From NCBI RefSeq assembly GCF_002443255.2, contig NW_019211454.1, forward strand, positions 54,987,823 through 55,051,822: a DNA stretch of 64,000 nucleotides, given 5' to 3'. Position 1 is the first letter of the stretch, and the number at the start of each line of letters is the position of its first letter. A model generated the notes under the pieces. The model ran no database searches, had not been told where the DNA came from, and saw only the letters and a program-made list of their open reading frames with translations. The position numbers were made by a program, and so were the translations under genes. The DNA comes from Varroa destructor (Eukaryota; Arthropoda; Arachnida; Mesostigmata; Varroidae). Positions 51,101 to 61,963 of this stretch are shown piece after piece.

Positions 51101-54100
51101 AACGGGCTCAATGGCGGTTCAATGAGAATGCTCAATCAGCTATAATCAGTATCTATAGTGTATTATCAATTGACTGCACTCTCGAATGCTGTTTGTTGAT
51201 ATGGCGATTGTCGTTGTCGTCGTTGCCGATTACATCGTTACCGTTTTGTATATATATATATATTAGTGTTGTCGTCTGCTACTGACCTACCATAATATTG
51301 TTGTTAAGCTTCTTGTCAGCCTGGCTTCTTCACGTCTCGATATTATTACTGTACTATATTGTCAATATAGATGTTGCTGTGTCTAATCCCTTGTACCTCT
51401 ATCTTCCCCCGTTGTTCATTAGTATCGTCATTGTTTTTGTTAATGTTAAGCTTTCTTGTTAGTGTTGTTTATCACAATGAAGAAAATGATGATGATGATG
51501 CGGTTATTGTTGTTTACGTAGTGAATCTATGTCTACCGTTGACACGCGCTGTATGTCACTTTCAGAGAGTATCCTTTGTCATATAGCTGTTACATGCTGT
51601 CAGTGTTGTTTATGTTGTTACTGCTAGTGTTATGGGTGTTATCTTCGTTGTTATCATACCTGCGATTGCTGTTATATGGCGCTATCTATATCTGTGTCGC
51701 TGTTGTTGCGGTCTTGACTATTGAGTTGATTGATTACATTTCCTTCACGAGGTCTCGCTGTTCGATTGCGCCACTGCAGCTGCTGTCGCGAGCCGTTGTC
51801 TCCGTAGGGGGCAACACCCGACGATTAGATTAGCCCCCGTGATCACTACTGCATCAGCGCACAAGCGATTCCCTACAAACAAACTCAGTGTTTCACACAT
51901 TACGCCGATGAAATTGATGCTATAATCGCTTTAGGTCGTTTGTTGTTTTTGCCTTTTTTTTATGTTTTATTTAACGAATTTTTTCTATTATTTTTTTCAG
52001 TTTATGTCCCCATATCTGTTTATCTCTCATTGAGGCCTTTTTCATTCCTCGGTTTATAAACAATAGCTCGAATCTAGCTGTTGCTTTTCGTCGTCTTCCC
52101 TGATCCTAGAAATATAATAGTTGTGCTCGACGTGACACTAAACGAATGTGGAGGGATAAATGGCTGAACGAGAGAGTGCGTGGCCCATTTTTTAACCATA
52201 CTACAACCGTTTTCGCCGGAGAGGAAGTTACTGGCAAAAGGGAACACTGCTGTTCGATACGGTTTTACTAGAGACCTCCATTTGCCGCACCTCATGTGGG
52301 GCACAGGAGAAATGGTGTGGCTGCGTACAGGAGTAGAATGAGGTGCGTTTTTTCACTGATGTTGAAAATTCTGCCGCTGTTATGACTTTTTTCTTCGTTT
52401 TTTTTTTCTTTTTTTTTTACTATAACAAAAATGTCTACCGGCAACCACAACTACGTTAGCTATACGTTACGTATCACAGTTGACAACGTTACGACAGATC
52501 GTCATTACCATTCGATTTATCGTAGTCCAGATTCACAATAGCTACCACTCATCCACGAAGTGTATGAACTGTACAATAAGATGCTATTTACGCGTCTTGT
52601 GTACGTGTGTCGTCAACGTATAGCCCGACATTATACCCAGAGGCTCATGTGTAGCAAGCATCGTTTACTGGTCGATGTCAGATTTTTAGAACGGACACGA
52701 CTCTACTTTCTCGTTTTGTTTCTGTCGTACCCACATCTGCATTAGTATTTGTCTACCAAAGCTCAACAAAATTCTTCTATATATATTAAGTCTACTGGGA
52801 CCTATCTATCAGATCTATTGGGTCGTCACAGCTATGACTGAAGTTTTCATTTGTACCTGCAGATTCAAAGATCATGCCGTTTGAACTTCAATTGGAAAGG
52901 AGGGCCGGTTTGAAGTATAGATGCAATAGCCTATTTTGTGCAAGTTTCAATTTCTGAGTTACAGTAAAAAGAGAAAAAAAAAAACGTAACACACAAAAAA
53001 AAGATGTCGCCGGAAGACGATGTTGCCCAGTTTACAATTAGCAGCTTTCCCAAATTGACATGCAAATCTCGCCCGATTAGTTATAACGCAAAGATGGGCA
53101 AATTCAAAATAAAAAACAAGTCAATATAGCAGATGTTTAGTTCTCACTGAGATGATACTTCGTCACTCTTGTAATTTATTGTGACGACAGAAGAACATGA
53201 CCCGCTCGATGTGTTGTTGGACGTGACATCTAGAAAATAGATAACTTTAGAGCAGATTTAGACACGAGGATGTGATGGACAGTAGAACAGGGAAAAAATC
53301 TCTAAGAGTAATAAGATTAAAATGAGTAACATACCGCGATACGATTGGACCGCGTTTCGGTAAAGGAAAACGTACTGTTTGTCTATGCTTGTTAAGTGAA
53401 AGCGGGCTTTGTTTTTTGGCCATCGCCAGCTTCGAATATGCCCTGCAGTTTTATGTATAGCCTACGCCTCAAGTAGTTCGAGTTGGTAAAAATCGCTAAT
53501 ATCAAACATAGCTCTGCAATTTATGTATGTGCGTTAATAGAGATAAATGTCTCACTGTTCTATATGTGGTATAATCCAGCAGACTGGAATGGTGATACGA
53601 TATGTGTTTTGTTTAGTAGTGCAGCCGTAAGTCATATTATTGGCTTCTGTCACAGCTTTTTGGCTAGAAGCGTGTAAGGGTTAATTGACCATGGTTCATT
53701 TTTGCTTTTTTAGAATATCAGAAGGCACATTTTTTAAATGATAAATTAAATATAATGCCTAAATTATTTTACGTTCTCAGATGCATGTAAGTTAGATAGA
53801 GTGAACTACTAATAATGATTGTTAACGTTTCGAGGACGTTTTCATACAGCAGAAGGAAAACGATGTTTTAGTTATATCAGATTTTTATTTATTTCGACTC
53901 GTGACGAAATCCTTTATAAGTGATGCAAATAACAAGAAATCGTTAAAGTGATCAGAGATCCCGCTACAAAAACGTGCGACCAAGCGGTCATGCCAGTTGT
54001 TACTGGATCAGAATAACGTAAAGCTACAATGTAATTAATAGACAAATTGAGCGACTGGTTGAACTCAGATCCGAGTCGAGGAAAGGAAGGGTCGTAGTTC

Positions 54101-54727
54101 ACGAAACAGAACTCTAATCAGAAGAAGGACAAAATCGAGACTAAGCAATAATATAATCAATTTTTGAACTGCCATTATCAGAAGGTCTTTTCTCGTTCCC
54201 CTCTGGCAGGATCCCTTAAATGATCTGAAAGATAATCGAAAGTGCAGTTGACTTTAAAAGCGTATTGTTATAATGATCGTAGTCTATTTAGTCAGAATGG
54301 TGATCGATTGATTGGCAATAATCGATCTATCGATACTGATCGATTGATATAAAAAAGAACAACGATCTTCTGCTATAGACAACGATCTGTATCTATGAGC
54401 GGACTGATAACTGACCGCCATGTCCTAGTATATGGTAGTGTTCACGCAAATGTATTTGCTGGCGATTGAGCTTACTGATTTATATTGATGGTTGAATGAT
54501 TGACCGCAACGATCTGGCGAACTCGTTGGTGGCGGGTTCACGAGCGATGGTGAAGCGTCGCAGCCGGGCCTTGTGGTTTCTGGGTCGTGGCTCGGTGCGA
54601 TGATCTGACGACACCACCGCTGACGGTGTTAATCGTATTCTGCTATTGTTGTTTCTTCGTATGCCGTGTCTCCTTGGTCGTTCCCACCGGTCGATGATAC
54701 GATGATGGTGATTGATGATGATCGCAG
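48116..54727 (+). other. Ca-alpha1T: Intron between the two alternative turret exons
   Basis: A 6.6 kb interval, donor GTACGC, acceptor GATCGCAG with a purine-rich rather than pyrimidine-rich upstream tract. It contains TG/TTG-rich DNA (51060-51800), repeated GATCGATT motifs (54300-54350) and a GATGATG tract (54690-54722) immediately before the acceptor. No coding feature is recognised. Confidence 0.85.
54690..54727 (+). promoter_or_regulatory. Ca-alpha1T: Purine-rich GAT repeat in place of a pyrimidine tract before exon O-b
   Basis: The 37 bases before the acceptor of the Cys-rich alternative exon are mostly repeated GATGAT/GATTGAT rather than pyrimidines. Such a weak 3' splice site usually needs an activator, so this exon is probably the regulated choice. 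That is an inference from sequence only. Confidence 0.4.
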
Positions 54728-54881
54728 CTGCCTAGGTATGCACTTGTTTGGTGGTAAGTTCTGTCAGAAGGCAGACGGCAGCCTGTGCACTTGCCAAGAT
54801 CTCGCAGACACCTCCATCGACTGCCAGTGTGATCGAAAACACTTTAACTCGTTCTTATGGGCGACCGTGACCGTATTCCAG
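54728..54881 (+). CDS. Ca-alpha1T: Cav3 exon O-b: IIS5 end and Cys-rich turret (alternative)
   Basis: A 154-base exon. One base completes Ser, then [51 protein letters not shown]. Same role as exon O-a but the turret is 11 residues longer and has five cysteines instead of two, plus a Cys in S5. Ends at phase 0, donor GTATGT. The mollusc channel LCav3 has a comparable pair of domain II turret exons (12a/12b), reported to change sodium versus calcium permeability. By analogy this exon may tune ion selectivity. Confidence 0.94.
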
Positions 54882-55701
54882 GTATGTGCTTACGAATTGC
54901 GCTCTTGGTTGCTGCTGTACACTGATACACATACAAGACAAAAACAACAAGCCGTTTAGAACGAAAGCGGCTACCTGATTCTGCACCCCATCTTCCGCCC
55001 CAACTTCCCAACAGGTGTTGAGGCCCAAACATCTTATGAACTATATAATACCACCATTAGTCTACTGTTATGTTCGTAAACTCGTCTCAACCCTCCATTA
55101 TCGCTTATCTTGCTTCTGTACTACGTTATGCCCACTATCTGACGAATACCTTCCCTCACCTGCACTACAATTTCTGGATGTGGTCATTTAGCATAATTAG
55201 GAGTTAAACAGCCGTTGTGCTCTACAATGAAGTGATATTTTTGACCTCAGTCGACACCCCCCATTACCTGATAATCGAACCCCCATGTGTGGCGGCTGCA
55301 TATGGGCAATAGAGACATAGAGAGGCGAGAATCGATTGTCAGGAAATCACGGTAAGATCTTCAGTACCTACACAGCTTAACCGGTGATGGTATGTGCGCT
55401 TGATGTATCCGAGACACTTCAAAATGACCATTAATAATACCGAATTATTCTTTCCCTATCAAAGTGGCGGTTAGTGTTAGATTTCACCCTAGTAAGAGGA
55501 ACTCTTCAAATATTTTGGAGATACTATTGTACTGAAAGGATAAAAAACGAAAACGTTCGGCGTCCTCCGCGCACCCCTGAATCCTGCATGCCTGTCGTTG
55601 ATGAACTCGCACCTGTCGACAAGCAGGCGCTAGGGTCTCATCAGCACAATTGCGTATAGTGACTTAGCACTCACTTCATTTGCTCAATGGTGGGGTCGCA
55701 G
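54882..55701 (+). other. Ca-alpha1T: Intron
   Basis: An 820-base intron, donor GTATGT, acceptor GGGGTCGCAG, also with a purine-rich approach. No assignable feature. Confidence 0.85.
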
Positions 55702-55947
55702 ATCTTGACACAAGAGGATTGGAATATCGTCCTTTTTAATGGAATGGAGAAGACGAGCCCGTGGGCCGCGCTGTATTTCGTCGCCTTGATGACGTTCGGC
55801 AACTACGTACTCTTCAACCTTTTGGTAGCCATTCTCGTGGAGGGATTTGCCGCCGAGGGTGAACGCAAGCGGAGTATGGAAGCTCTTGCAAATGCCGAAA
55901 ACCAACAAAAAGTCATCGAAGAAACCAACCTTGACTTTGACTGCAAG
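55702..55947 (+). CDS. Ca-alpha1T: Cav3 exon P: domain II filter, IIS6 and start of II-III linker
   Basis: An 82-codon exon, phase 0 at both ends. [20 protein letters not shown] carries the domain II filter glutamate (codon 55714-55716). [20 protein letters not shown] is IIS6, then [20 protein letters not shown] enters the cytosol. The TQEDW filter and [16 protein letters not shown] are hallmarks of Cav3. Donor GTAAGT at 55948. Both alternative turret exons splice to this start. Confidence 0.97.
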
Positions 55948-56379
55948 GTAAGTCAAACTATATTTTGAGATTATTTCATTCACGTTGAGCCTACCGAAGA
56001 ATAGACTCCGTAACGACCGGCTTAAAGAAGCAGTGTACTATTAGTTGCGCCGTGCGCCCGTAGTTAATGTAGGAAATGATTACGTTATCTGTAAACAGTA
56101 GCCTTGTCAAGCTGCATCTCTCAGTCTGGGCTCAAGATTCCGGAAAGCAGACTCTGTACACTGTTCACTAAAGGCGTTCATTTCTATGAAAGTTTACATC
56201 ATTAGTTTTCAAATTAGTGTAACGTCTCTAACAAACGCTCATATAAAGCGGGATTCCTTCCCTAACGCTAAACGCGACTCACTATGTCCACCAGACGAAA
56301 TATCTTTAGCTATTTCCTGATGATGAGACTAGCGTCTAGTCACAACCAAATACCACATAACGATTAACTGGCGTCGCAG
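55948..56379 (+). other. Ca-alpha1T: Intron
   Basis: A 432-base intron, donor GTAAGT, acceptor GGCGTCGCAG. No assignable feature. Confidence 0.85.
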
Positions 56380-56550
56380 GTCATTGAGGAAGAGGACATA
56401 AGTAAAAACAACTTATGTAGGGAACGGCGGCTCCAGTGTCCTATTATAACTCGCACTGCCGCGACGCCTCAAGGAAGCCCGAACACTACGTGTATAGAGT
56501 TGCCACTCATGACGCTCACTACTGAATCCATCGATTCAATTGATCGCAGC
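56380..56550 (+). CDS. Ca-alpha1T: Cav3 exon Q: II-III linker
   Basis: A 57-codon exon, phase 0 at both ends: VIEEEDISKNNLCRERRLQC, a Thr/Pro-rich middle (TAATPQGSPNTTC), then LPLMTLTTESIDSIDRS. Cytosolic linker without a recognisable fold, with Ser/Thr and basic residues suitable for phosphorylation. Being a symmetric exon, it could be skipped without loss of frame. Donor GTAAGT at 56551. Confidence 0.85.
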
Positions 56551-56859
56551 GTAAGTTCCAACAAACTGCTCAGTTAGATCGGTAGTCGTAATCATCTTGC
56601 TCGAGTTTTTATTGTTGCACTTTCATTTCAAGTTCAACATACTATTGCACAGGTATGCATAGTTCGCTTCCTAGTTTTAATGATCTGTTTGTACTAAAAG
56701 TGTTACTGTTTAAGGTATTCCTGATAAGCGATCAAGTGTAACACTGTGTTTTTGCTTTCCGCCACTTTTACATTCTGATTCGAATACTCTTCCTATCTCT
56801 TGCTCTACTATCCTATCTTGTTTGGCATCTCTCGCTTGCACTTTTTCGCTTTTCAAAAG
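56551..56859 (+). other. Ca-alpha1T: Intron
   Basis: A 309-base intron, donor GTAAGT, acceptor TTTTCAAAAG after a pyrimidine-rich stretch. No assignable feature. Confidence 0.8.
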
Positions 56860-57048
56860 ATCTCAGATGCACCAGTATCCCCGCTGTCTTTGGGACCAGA
56901 GCGGGCGTTCCCGCCAGGGCCCTTGTCGCCAAACACGTGTACTCTACAGGTGCCCGGCGAATTCTTCAGCAGAAACAATGGCTCGAGCTCGCGGCGACGC
57001 CGAAGGAGCTGTGTGAGTCCCGTCAACGTGGCGCATGCTTTTCGTAAG
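56860..57048 (+). CDS. Ca-alpha1T: Cav3 exon R: II-III linker, Pro-rich then Arg-rich
   Basis: A 63-codon exon: ISDAPVSPLSLGPERAFPPG, then a short middle, FFSRNNGSSSRRRRRSCVSP, and VNVAHAFRK. The start after AAAAG is chosen for phase, since the next AG (atctcag) would shift the frame. Donor GTACGT at 57049. The RRRRRSCVS motif is a plausible basophilic kinase site, which is inference. An internal GTGAGT near 57011 could be an alternative donor but would change the frame. Confidence 0.8.
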
Positions 57049-58705
57049 GTACGTTGCACGCCAGTATTAGTCCCAACAGATTGCTCTATATTAGAAACTT
57101 AAAATCGGAGGACATAATATGTCGTCACTGGGTGTTCAAGTTAAAAATTAGAATGAGCGAAAAACTGAACCAGTAGCTTAGATCAGGAATGCGCCAATAA
57201 AAAAAGCATCAATATAATTCTACCGATTAGACGTTGAATTGCAACATCAATTGATCAGAACTTAAGCATGACTTCTGTTTTAGCTTTTAGCTAGAATAAG
57301 TATTATATACATATATCTACGATATATGAATATCCGTCAGGTACCACTACGAAAATAGCGAATATTTGAAGCTGTTGCTCTAATATCATTAGACAGTGTA
57401 GAAAGATGATTTTCCCCACCACCAAGTGAAAACTCAAGCGAAGTTGCACACCGACCGGTCAGGCCTCTTCACAGTTTCTTTGCTGTTGCTGCGAGCCCTG
57501 CTCCTCCTAACATTCTTTAATCATTTACCCGGCACTTGGCTATTGGCAGACTATGCGTTCCGCACTAGACCAACTGTTAACCGTCCAGCACTATGTCCTT
57601 TAATTTGTCCTGATCCGCGCACATCACACAGGTTCGTGCGTTGACTCTATCCAGTTCCGTGTTGAATTTAAGTGAATCGAGTAACTCCATACGGCATTTG
57701 AACTTAAACTGTCTTGATAGCACCGGAGCTTTACGTTGACGTAGTTTTTCCGACCCACTTCAACGTATGACATGCACCCAACAAGGCAGTTTAATAGAAA
57801 CGTAAAATGTCGTGTCCAGTATATTGTCCCCACCATCGAACCGCGCCACCCAATCAAATTATCCAACTCTAATTAGCCTCACAAGTAATACCTCTGCGCA
57901 TCACGAGGCACCGTCTCACCTATCATTGCAGTTGCCCAGAACACGCATGAATGGTCGAGGCACGATGACAAGCTTGTTCTTCCCTTTACTGTTCCGCACC
58001 AGTATCGACGACAACACGCTTGTTTTTTTTCATGACGCAACATTGAATCAAGCAACAATTACCGCCACTAGTAGACGAACAGAAAGAAACTACGAAAGGC
58101 TGACAACATATCTGCTGAGACCACAAACGCTATTCCTGTTTATCTTCTTTTTGTCCATCTATCTATCGTGTCCATGAATTTCTGCCACCACCTTCTCGAG
58201 CAAACTAAAACACATAGTAGTGATAAGAATCTAAGTTGGAAACAACCATAATCTTAGTATGCAGCTATCATATGTACATAATTTGATCTATCATGTACGG
58301 TCAGCAAGTATCGGCCAGGAACGAGCACCACCAAAGTAATAAACATCTAAACAAAGATTATTCTAGGAATAAGTCATACCTCCCTGTTACCAATCAATCG
58401 ATTCTCCATGCCCAACCAATACCAACCCATACAAATCCTGCAACGAAATGTGCATCTTCTGCAATCATTTGCAATTGTAACCAAATCAATCATACGTCAC
58501 GTCCAACCCGAATCGTGATCGACTGTTATCAATCATCCAAACAACCACCGTGGATGCCGTCCGCCTGTCCGTTCCGTTGAGACCTGTTTGCTGCGCGGTT
58601 GCTGTGCGCTTGGCTTCTAATGGGGACGCTCACACGCCTATCCCGGCCATCCTATGCGTGCCTGTGTGGTGGCGTGTGCGCGCCACCTGCCGCCCGATTG
58701 TGCAG
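57049..58705 (+). other. Ca-alpha1T: Intron
   Basis: A 1.66 kb intron. Open frames at 57426-57644, 57812-58177 and 58293-58580 were examined. None has both a fitting acceptor and donor in the required phase, so no exon is called. Confidence 0.7.
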
Positions 58706-59115
58706 AGCGAGTGCTGGACCTCGCAAGCATCCGCGGCGTGCCCAGCTTCGCAGGCATTCGGCTTCACCACTGCTTCGCCGCCCCTGGCGTCCCCGAAGTC
58801 TCAAGTCCTGATTCGGCCCGGCTTACCCGTATTATTCGATCGCAACCAGGCTTCAGTAACATCAGCTGGTGACCCTTCCCTGGTGCCGTTGGACGGCGCC
58901 TCACCACTCGGATCTCATCCACAGCTGTGCGCCTCGACGCGAACAACAACAGCAGTCACGGCGATGACACCTGCTACCGGAGGCTTTCCATTACTGCCAC
59001 CACCCATTGGCCAGTCGCAGTCCGCCCACATGAGTCCATGTCCCAGTCTGTTGCCGAGTCCACTGCCGTTGACGCTGCCACCACTGCCAAAAGGCGCATC
59101 GGCCGCTAAAGCCAA
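58706..59115 (+). CDS. Ca-alpha1T: Cav3 exon S: II-III linker, Pro-rich
   Basis: About 136 codons plus two bases, ending at donor AA-GTAAGT (59116), phase 2, which matches the one-base entry of the next exon. Sequence is Ser/Pro/Leu-rich (SPPLASPKSQVLIRPG, then GFPLLPPPIGQSQ and LLPSPLPLTLPPLPKG). The end is well supported by phase. The start is uncertain: AG at 58705 and AG at 58753 both give phase 0, differing by 16 codons. I chose the upstream one for its better pyrimidine tract. The open frame before it from 58550 is probably intron. Confidence 0.72.
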
Positions 59116-59804
59116 GTAAGTGTCGGTATATGTATGTTTGGTCTATATGTGGGCTTAGAGAATTTTTCTTTTTCACTAACGTCGAACGTATAGCTATGAT
59201 AACGTGAGGTTGAATCGACAATTTCTAGCTCCGAGTAAATCTGCTGAGTTCTAGTGATAACAAGTAGTTTTCTTAGAAACACTTTTCCTATCATAACGGA
59301 GTCTGATAAGAGTGCTGGCTGAATAATTGGAGCAATTGGTAAGACACATAACACCAACCAAGAAGCCAAGGTCACAGGTTGACATGTGTGTGACGAAGTG
59401 ATTGGAACCTACTTTCTAAAAATAAAGGCCTTTCATACCTTTCTCGTATCGAATGAAATATTTTGCAAGCATTCCCACCTGCCTACCAGCCTGACCGCAC
59501 ATGACCGTTCATCTTTCGTAGGACCTTTTTTTTCATATATGACGTGTATGCAATAGCATTAATCATAGCACCTTGAATCAATAATGACGATACGAAAATA
59601 ACATAAGAGCTAAACCGCAACGGCATGCTAGGTGGAGAAATAATGATAGTAATAATGTGTAAATGTAACAAATATTGGTGGCAGTATACCTGGTCCGTTT
59701 TAGTAATCCGCTGAAAGTAGCTTCATAAAGTTGCGTTATTTTTCGAATGAATAAAAAATGGCGCGCGCTATTCTCATGTATGACCTCTGTGATCCTGTTC
59801 TCAG
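59116..59804 (+). other. Ca-alpha1T: Intron
   Basis: A 689-base intron, donor GTAAGT, acceptor CTGTTCTCAG. No assignable feature. Confidence 0.8.
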
Positions 59805-60018
59805 TAAAACACTAAATAATCAAAAAAGCGCCCCACATTCAGCGCCAAAGCAGCTGGTGTTGACAAAGAATGATACAGGCAGTCCAGCTAGTCGACTGCA
59901 AGGACTCCAAGGCAACGCCGTTGTGATCTCACCGAAGCTGAGCCGTGAGAGCTCACTGAAGAAAAATAACGTCGACATTGACAGTAAAACTGCAAGCGAA
60001 GGCATTATGAAGAAACAG
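59805..60018 (+). CDS. Ca-alpha1T: Cav3 exon T: II-III linker
   Basis: A 214-base exon. One base completes Asn, then KTLNNQKSAPHSAPKQLVLT, a middle (NDTGSPASRLQGLQGN) and VVISPKLSRESSLKKNNVDI, ending in GIMKKQ. Phase 0 exit, donor GTTAGT at 60019. Several R/K-x-x-S sites (SRESSLKK) suggest kinase regulation. The Met at 59758 upstream is intronic and not a start. Confidence 0.82.
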
Positions 60019-60974
60019 GTTAGTATAATAGGCAGCATCTCAGTTTTCTTTTAAAGACTGCAAACACGCCCCGGAGAGCTCTGTAATTATTTAGTGCAGT
60101 AGAACTCAAGAAAGAGGTGTTTCGTCATATTGTAAGAACGTGTGTTCATCAGATGTACAAGCAAATGTATTTTTCAAGTCGTAGCTCGATACATATTATA
60201 AGGATTTGTTGTTTTTTTGCCACTTGTCAATTAGTTGACGTTCGCTTATGCATGTGACTGATTCACTTCCTTTACGGTCAGTGTTTTACCTGAAGAAAAA
60301 AATTTCTGCTATATTAGTCACGGATCAACTGAGGTAGAATTAACCGAAACGAATGAAAGCGCTACAATGAAATGCTGGAAAATAAATACTCGTCAAAGTA
60401 TCGCGGCTACGTGATACATAAAGGAAAATTCGTAGACGTCGAAGGCGGCACAGTCTAAGTGGTGCGCCGAAAAAGAACCTCGACGTACTTCGAAATAATT
60501 GAAGCGTGACCGTATCTTTAACAGTACAACCTACAAATGTTTTAAAAGGCTAAGAACGGTTTTTGATGGTCTCTTCAATGCCGAATTAATAGGGCGACCT
60601 CGCAGCTGAGCAGCCGTACTTAAGCTGCCCAACGCATGTTAGATATTTGCTAATATCATAATAATGTATACAAATCATTGAGCGACGCTTTTTAGGTTTC
60701 TCTTGTTTGGTATTAACAGCAGGGCTTTTTCATCTTACTTGTGACAGAAGACGCCATATCAATAAAGTTCAAAGTGTACATATGTTAAAATTTTGTTATT
60801 CAAACAGCGTAGCTGTTTTAACTTTGGCTAGGTTAGCTAGTTGTTCAAGCTCCGCAATTGACACGTACTACATGAAACATATGGTTAAGTAAAGAATATG
60901 TTTGTTAGTTAATTTGTCTATGTTTCATTACTGCTGAACGCCAGAATGCCTCGTAATTTATGCGCATTTCTTAG
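60019..60974 (+). other. Ca-alpha1T: Intron
   Basis: A 956-base intron, donor GTTAGT, acceptor CATTTCTTAG. At about 60360-60480 a short plus-strand stretch reads protein-like (KYRGYVIHKGKFVDVEGG) before a stop. It has no splice borders and could be a transposon scrap. Confidence 0.75.
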
Positions 60975-61031
60975 TTGAACGCCGATTTAGAAGGAAGTAT
61001 CGGTATCGGAGGCCAGGATATCCAGATGAAG
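60975..61031 (+). CDS. Ca-alpha1T: Cav3 exon U: 57-base microexon before domain III
   Basis: Nineteen codons, LNADLEGSIGIGGQDIQMK, phase 0 on both sides, with acceptor CATTTCTTAG and donor GTAATT at 61032. It fits exactly between exon T (ends KKQ) and the next exon (starts LFGLF). Acidic, Gly/Ile-rich, cytosolic. A small symmetric exon is a typical cassette, so inclusion may vary by tissue. It is too short to be shown by length alone, and the support is splice borders plus phase plus open frame. Confidence 0.7.
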
Positions 61032-61690
61032 GTAATTGGCAATTCGGGGAAGGTAGTCGCCTTCACTCAACCACCGTTATTGCCCCCCCCTCCCCTACCC
61101 AAGGTTGGTATTTCTTTTACATAGATATTCTGATTGAGAAAATTGGTAGCGTAAAGATAGCTCAGATAGCGTTTTATTATCGGTATATTTATTTCTGTGT
61201 ATCTGATATAGCGAAACATATTCTGAGGTGACTTTTAACGGTCCCAGATTAAAGCTCAGCAGTCGAACCCATTATTAATGCGATAAGTATCTTTTAAGAG
61301 CGATTCAATAGAAACTAAAACACCAAATTTAAAGTTGCTCAGTCACTAGGCGCAAGCGCTTACTATAATTGAAACATTCTCAACCGATGCCCCCAACCTG
61401 ACTTGGAATATATTTGTCTGTTTAAAACAAATGATGCTTGCATGTACGGTAGGATGAGCCTGCTGTGGAAGAAATTCTCATTTCGGTCAAAGCAATACCT
61501 ATTTTCTACGTATCTGTCCTCTGAGTAATATCGTGTAACTCTACAGTGAGAATTTTCTGAAACAGAACATTTCATTTAGCTTGTCTAAGCCCCATCAACG
61601 TGCTATCATACAGAACGGGTGCAGACGTAGCCGGCGTTGTCCTTACTCAATGATAATAATAATATGGTGATGATGATGTTTTTTTTATAG
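61032..61690 (+). other. Ca-alpha1T: Intron
   Basis: A 659-base intron, donor GTAATT, acceptor TTTTTTTATAG after an ATAATAATATGGTGATGATG tract. No assignable feature. Confidence 0.85.
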
Positions 61691-61963
61691 CTGTTCGGCC
61701 TGTTCGAACCTCGATGGTGTTTTAGAAACAAGGAAGACTACTCATTATTTGTATTTTCACCGACAAACGCTATTCGCGTATTGTGCGTACGATTGTCAGA
61801 CTCGAAGTCGTTTGACTATACCATACTTGTATTCATCGCCTCAAACTGTATTACGCTAGCGATGGAACGGCCTAACATCCCGCCGTCAAGCCTCGAGCGA
61901 CAGATATTAGCTGCAGCTAATTACACGTTTACCGTCGTGTTCGCCTTCGAAATGGTTGTCAAG
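61691..61963 (+). CDS. Ca-alpha1T: Cav3 exon V: domain III S1-S2
   Basis: A 91-codon exon, phase 0 at both ends. Pre-S1 cytosolic part LFGLFEPRWCFRNKEDYSLF with VFSPTNAIRVLC, then IIIS1 FDYTILVFIASNCITLAMER and IIIS2 YTFTVVFAFEMVVK. The motif NCITLAMERP and the preceding YxLFxFSPxNxxR are typical of Cav3 domain III. Donor GTAACA at 61964. The following exon (VVALG-like S2-S3) is not in the window. Confidence 0.96.

Noticed and set aside
58293..58580. 95-codon Asn/Ser-rich frame as an extra II-III linker exon
   Set aside because: No in-frame donor was found, so it cannot be spliced into the channel in phase.
58550..58705. Extension of exon S upstream to a Met
   Set aside because: No acceptor in the right phase before 58705, and composition differs; several frames are open here because of high GC.
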